A DNA stretch of 48,752 nucleotides. Source: Hyphomicrobiales bacterium. GTDB taxonomy: Bacteria; Pseudomonadota; Alphaproteobacteria; Rhizobiales; Rhizobiaceae. A model generated the notes under the pieces. That model worked only from the letters and a program-made list of their open reading frames with translations. It had not been told where the DNA came from and ran no database searches. The stretch lies in contig UCEY01000012.1 of NCBI GenBank assembly GCA_900471605.1, positions 1 to 48,752 of the forward strand, read 5' to 3'. The translations under genes were made by a program, and so were the position numbers. Below, piece after piece: positions 45,130 to 48,752 of the stretch (its first letter is position 1; every line of letters starts with the position of its first letter).

Positions 45130-47616
45130 TCACGTCCCGCGCGGTTTGGCACGTGTCGTCGGCACAGCCTCGGCCGGCTCCTCCGGCCAGGGGTGTTTCG
45201 GATAACGGCCGCGCATCTCGGCGCGCACATCCTTCCAGGAACCGGCCCAGAAACCGGGCAGGTCCCGCGTCGTCTGGATCGGCCGGTGCGCCGGCGAGGT
45301 GAGTTCGAGAAGCAGCGGCAGCTTGCCGCCGGCGATCGCCGGATGTTTCTTCAGCCCGAACAGTTCCTGCACCCGGATCGACAGGACCGGTTCCTCGCCG
45401 TCGTAGCGGATCGGATGCCGCTCGCCGGTCGGCGCCTCGAAATGCGTCGGAGCCAGCTTGTTGAGATCCTGGGAGACCTCGTGCGGGATGAGCGATCGCA
45501 GCCCTTCCGAAAGACTACCGGGATTGATGGAATCGAGGCCCGACGCATTGCCCTGGAATGGCACGAACCAGTCGTCGAGCCGGTCGAGCAGCGCCTCGTC
45601 GCTCATGTCCGGCCAGGGCTCGCCGATCGACCGGTTCAGGAAACCGATCCGGTCACGCAATTGCGCGCCTTCCTTGGAGAAAGGCAGAACCTGGAGCCCC
45701 AGTTCCCGCACGCCGTCCGCCAAGGCCTGCGCCGCCCGTTCGCCGCTCGGCCTTGGCAGCGGCCTTTCCTCGAAGACGATGGCGCCGAGCCGCGTCACCT
45801 TGCGGGCGCGCACCTGCCGGCTTGCCCGGTCGAAGAAACACTCGTCGCTCTCCCGGATCGCGCCGGAAAGCTCGGCCTCCACATCCGCCCGGCTGATCTC
45901 CGCCGCAGCCAGAATGCGCGCCTGCGCCGCCCGCCCGGTCAGGTCGGCGATGACCAGCATCTGGGATGCCGCCAGCCGTTCCGTTTCCTGCAGTTCCGCA
46001 CCACGCCCGTTCGCCATCACGAAACGCCCGCGCCCGCCGCGTTGCAGGGCGATCCGGTCCGGATAGGCATGCAGGAGAAGCCGGCCGGCCGGAACCGCCT
46101 CATTGGATTGCGATCTCTTCGGCAGGTTCGAGAAAATCCGGTCCGCCAGCTTTCGAGCCGCATCGGCCCTCTCGCCGCGTTCGTTGCGGAACCGGCGCAG
46201 CCGCTCATCGAGGTCGATATCGCTGCCCCCGAGCCCCTGTTCCGTCAGAAGCACCGCAAGCAGGCAGGCAGGCCTGCCGAAACCTTCCTCGGCCGCCGAG
46301 ATCGCCATCGCCGAAAGCCGCGGCGGAAGCGCCAGTTCGCGCATCAGCCGGCCCTTTTCCGTCAGCCCGCCCTGGGGGACGAGCGCACCGAGCTGGACGA
46401 GCAGCACCTTTGCCTCATTGAAGGCCGGCCCGGGCGGCGGATCGAGAAAGGCAAGCGCCGTCGGATCCTGAACGCCCCAATGGGCAAGATCGAGAACCAG
46501 GCCGGAAAGATCGCTCGCCAGGATCTGCGGCGGCGTGAACGCCTGCAGTGCCGCCGTCTGGCCCGGATGCCAGAGGCGGATCGCGATACCCGGCTCGGTT
46601 CGCCCGGCGCGGCCCGCCCGCTGGTCGGCCGAGGCGCGGGAAACGCGCACCGTTTCCAGCCGGGTGATCCCGGTCGAGGGCTCGAACACCGGCAGGCGCT
46701 GTTGCCCGCTGTCGATGACGATCCTCACTCCATCTATGGTGATCGAGGTTTCGGCGATCGACGTGGCCAGCACGATCTTGCGCTGCCCGGCGGGTGCCGG
46801 CCGGATCGCGAGATCCTGTTCCTTCTGGGACAGATTGCCGTAAAGCGGCACGACCACGGTCTCCGGCCCGAACCGGCCCGCAAGCCGCTCGGCGGTCCGC
46901 AGGATTTCCGCCTGTCCCGGCAGGAAAGCGAGGATAGAGCCGATCTCGCTCGCATGCGCCTCGACGATCGCCCGGGTCGTCGCATCCTCGATCCGTTCGT
47001 TCGGCGCACGGTCGCGATGCCGGATGTCGATCGGAAAAGTCCGGCCCTCGCTCCTGATGACCGGCGGCTCGCCGAGCAGCCCCGCGACGCGCTCCACATC
47101 CAATGTGGCCGACATCACCAGGATCCTGAGGTCGTCGCGCAGCGCCGATTGCACGTCGAGCGCCAGCGCCAGCCCGAAATCCGCATCGAGCGACCGTTCG
47201 TGGAATTCGTCGAAGATCACGGCGGAAACGCCGGAAAGCTCCGGATCGTCAAGAATCATCCGCGCGAAAACGCCCTCGGTCACCACCTCGATCCGGGTTT
47301 TCGCCGAGATCCTGTTGTCGAGCCGCATCCGGTAACCGACCCTGTCGCCCACCTGCTCGCCGAGCAGCGACGCCATGCGGGATGCGGCCGCGCGTGCCGC
47401 AAGCCGCCGCGGTTCGAGCAGGATGATCTTTCCCACGCACCACGCCTGGTCGAGCAGCGCGAGCGGCACGAGCGTCGTCTTGCCGGCGCCCGGCGGCGCC
47501 GACAGCACGGCACGTGTGCCCTTGGCCAGCGCCTCCATTATATTGCCCAGCACTTCGGTGACGGGAAGCCTTGGCAGGGCTCCGGCGATCGGGCCTGCCT
47601 CCTGCACCGTGGTCAT
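45130..47616 (-). CDS. hrpB: ATP-dependent helicase HrpB
   Basis: An 828-residue DEAH/RHA-like helicase. Motif I APPGAGKTT begins at residue 41, motif II is DEFHE, motif III is MSATLD, and motif VI is QRAGRAGRTEPG. The HrpB-specific C-terminal domain follows the helicase-associated domain. In E. coli the close relative HrpA resolves stalled ribosomes, while the role of HrpB remains unclear. The ATG shares one base with the stop of the upstream gene (TGATG). Confidence 0.94.
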   Translation of the reverse strand: MTTVQEAGPIAGALPRLPVTEVLGNIMEALAKGTRAVLSAPPGAGKTTLVPLALLDQAWCVGKIILLEPRRLAARAAASRMASLLGEQVGDRVGYRMRLDNRISAKTRIEVVTEGVFARMILDDPELSGVSAVIFDEFHERSLDADFGLALALDVQSALRDDLRILVMSATLDVERVAGLLGEPPVIRSEGRTFPIDIRHRDRAPNERIEDATTRAIVEAHASEIGSILAFLPGQAEILRTAERLAGRFGPETVVVPLYGNLSQKEQDLAIRPAPAGQRKIVLATSIAETSITIDGVRIVIDSGQQRLPVFEPSTGITRLETVRVSRASADQRAGRAGRTEPGIAIRLWHPGQTAALQAFTPPQILASDLSGLVLDLAHWGVQDPTALAFLDPPPGPAFNEAKVLLVQLGALVPQGGLTEKGRLMRELALPPRLSAMAISAAEEGFGRPACLLAVLLTEQGLGGSDIDLDERLRRFRNERGERADAARKLADRIFSNLPKRSQSNEAVPAGRLLLHAYPDRIALQRGGRGRFVMANGRGAELQETERLAASQMLVIADLTGRAAQARILAAAEISRADVEAELSGAIRESDECFFDRASRQVRARKVTRLGAIVFEERPLPRPSGERAAQALADGVRELGLQVLPFSKEGAQLRDRIGFLNRSIGEPWPDMSDEALLDRLDDWFVPFQGNASGLDSINPGSLSEGLRSLIPHEVSQDLNKLAPTHFEAPTGERHPIRYDGEEPVLSIRVQELFGLKKHPAIAGGKLPLLLELTSPAHRPIQTTRDLPGFWAGSWKDVRAEMRGRYPKHPWPEEPAEAVPTTRAKPRGT

Positions 47617-48569
47617 CAGCGTCTAACCTGTCCGCTGACATGTCGATAGGCAAGGATTGCTCCGGCAAGATCCTCGAGCGCTGCACCGACTGACTTGAAG
47701 AGCGTGATCTCTTCGGGGCTCGCGCGGCCCGGATGCCGTCCATGGGCAAGCTCGGCCAGTTCCGCCCTGATCCCGTCCTTTGCCAGCACGCCGCTCTGCA
47801 ACGGCAGGACGATATCCCCGCCTTCCTTCATGGCGCCGGCGCGCGTATCGACGAACACCGATGAGCGCCGCACCGCCTCGTCGTCGCTCTCGCGCATGTT
47901 CGGCTTGAAGGCGCCGACCAGGTCCAGATGAGCGCCCGGCTTCAGCCATTCGCCGCGGATCAGCGGCTCGCTCGACAGCGTCGCACAGGAAATGATGTCT
48001 GCCTGTCCGGCCGCAGCGGCGAGGTCCTCGACCGCTACCGCATCGAGACCGAGCGCTCTTGCCTCGCGTGCGGTCTCCTCCGCCTTCTCTATATGACGCC
48101 CCCAGATGCGGAAATGCTCGAGCGGCCGTGTAATCGCATGCGCCTGCATCAGGTTTAGCGATAGCCGGCCCGTGCCCACCATCAGCATGGTCCGCGCATC
48201 CTCGCGCGCGAGATATCTGGCGGCGAGCGCCGAAGTCGCGGCAGTGCGCCGCGCCGTGAGCTCGCCGCCCTCGACGACCGCCAGCATCTCGCCGGTCTTG
48301 CCCGACGAAAGAAGATAGCTGCCGAAGATGGTGGAGAGGGACCGGAGGTGGTTGTCCGGGAACAGATTGAGGATCTTGACGCCGATATGGTCGCCCGGCA
48401 CCCATGCCGGCATCAGCAGCATGACGGCGCTTGTTTCGCCCGGCACCTCCATCTCATGGTGATGGCGCACCGGCATTACGCATTCGCTTTTGAACATCGC
48501 CTCGATCGCGTCGATCAGTTCCGCAAAGGGTAGGGCATCCCGGGTCTGCACCTCGTCCAATACCAGCAT
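47616..48569 (-). CDS. Ornithine cyclodeaminase / mu-crystallin family protein
   Basis: A 317-residue NAD(P)-binding protein. The Rossmann loop MVGTGRLSLNL lies near the middle, preceded by the family segments GVKILNLFPDN and GGELTARRTAATSALA. Members include ornithine cyclodeaminase, delta1-pyrroline-2-carboxylate and ketimine reductases, and alanine dehydrogenase, so the substrate is open. GGAG lies eight bases before the ATG. It overlaps hrpB by one base; this pairing gives no functional hint. Confidence 0.9.
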   Translation of the reverse strand: MLVLDEVQTRDALPFAELIDAIEAMFKSECVMPVRHHHEMEVPGETSAVMLLMPAWVPGDHIGVKILNLFPDNHLRSLSTIFGSYLLSSGKTGEMLAVVEGGELTARRTAATSALAARYLAREDARTMLMVGTGRLSLNLMQAHAITRPLEHFRIWGRHIEKAEETAREARALGLDAVAVEDLAAAAGQADIISCATLSSEPLIRGEWLKPGAHLDLVGAFKPNMRESDDEAVRRSSVFVDTRAGAMKEGGDIVLPLQSGVLAKDGIRAELAELAHGRHPGRASPEEITLFKSVGAALEDLAGAILAYRHVSGQVRR

Positions 48570-48640
48570 GTCACACTCCAGCCGCCAGAAACCGCTTTCA
48601 CCCTAACAATGGGAAATCGCCGCGTAAAATCGGTTTTTAT

Positions 48641-48660
48641 GGGCAGCCAAGCTGCCCTTT
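48641..48660. terminator. Small hairpin near the right edge
   Basis: GGGCAGC and GCTGCCC (48641-48647 and 48651-48657) form a perfect 7-bp stem with a three-base loop, followed on the plus strand by TTTCGTT. No gene ending here is seen on the plus strand, so it may be part of a leader or an operator instead. Confidence 0.3.
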
Positions 48661-48744
48661 CGTTAATCGCTGCTTATTTTCTGGCCGGAAATCGACTGTT
48701 TTGGGCGGGTCGCAAGAAAAATGACAGTTTTTTGAAAAAGGCAG

Positions 48745-48750
48745 TTGACT
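48745..48750 (+). promoter_or_regulatory. Possible -35 element truncated by the window edge
   Basis: TTGACT at 48745-48750 follows an A/T-rich tract (48714-48740). It resembles the -35 box of a strong sigma-70 promoter with an upstream A/T element; the -10 region and the gene it serves lie beyond the window. Confidence 0.35.
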
Positions 48751-48752
48751 TG

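Noticed and set aside
45010..47649. An 879-codon open frame antisense to hrpB
   Set aside because: It is arginine- and proline-rich without recognisable domains, a shadow of G+C-rich codons in hrpB, whose helicase motifs are complete on the other strand.

Overview
The window is a G+C-rich, tightly packed stretch of core chromosome from an alphaproteobacterium, almost certainly a member of the Rhizobiaceae (Rhizobium, Neorhizobium, Agrobacterium or Shinella type). The evidence is the gene set and order: trpFBA-accD-folC, chvI-chvG-hprK-EIIA-HPr-ahcY next to a divergent pckA, a his cluster divergent from hslVU, the redox pair actS-actR, a DivL-type kinase with tyrosine in place of the catalytic histidine, and rhizobial palindromic intergenic repeats. 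I see no insertion sequence, prophage, integron, CRISPR array, rRNA or tRNA gene.

Layout. 1-5285 (+): end of tryptophan synthesis (trpF, trpB, trpA), then accD and folC, closed by a two-way terminator. 5307-17182 (-): a seven-gene unit read right to left, divL, tsaE-amgK fusion, murU, addB, addA, trxA (six start/stop junctions, several with ATGA overlaps). 17577-23021 (-): chvI-chvG-hprK, a 126-bp gap, mannose-type EIIA, HPr, then ahcY with its own palindromic operator and terminator. 23349-26278 (+): pckA, a large palindromic repeat, arfB, alkB. 26310-30970 (-): hisB, a DUF2628 membrane protein, hisH, hisA, hisF, hisE, coaA. 31161-33502 (+): hslV, a GNAT acetyltransferase, hslU. 33716-41521 (+): a DUF1402 lysozyme-like exported protein, a cytochrome P450, a hydantoinase/oxoprolinase-type ATPase, a LysR regulator and malate synthase G. 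41745-48569: an L,D-transpeptidase lipoprotein (-), an MmcB-type nuclease-fold protein (+), actR and actS (-), hrpB (-) and an ornithine cyclodeaminase-family gene (-). The right edge stops inside what looks like the promoter of a gene beyond the window.

Functionally the region joins amino-acid and cofactor synthesis (Trp, His, CoA, folate, methyl cycle), carbon switching (pckA, glcB, a permease-less PTS), envelope and redox signalling (ChvG-ChvI, ActS-ActR), cell-cycle control (DivL), wall recycling and remodelling (AmgK/MurU, L,D-transpeptidase, DUF1402) and DNA repair (AddAB, AlkB, MmcB). I found no wholly new system. The most interesting points are the DivL-led operon mixing cell cycle, tRNA modification, murein recycling and recombination; AccD with three of four zinc cysteines lost; a perfect 20-bp palindrome before ahcY; paired LacI-like sites before pckA; and DUF1402 carrying the motif order of lytic transglycosylases. 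Many starts are GTG or TTG, so several 5' ends were set by ribosome-binding sites and family length rather than by the first ATG.
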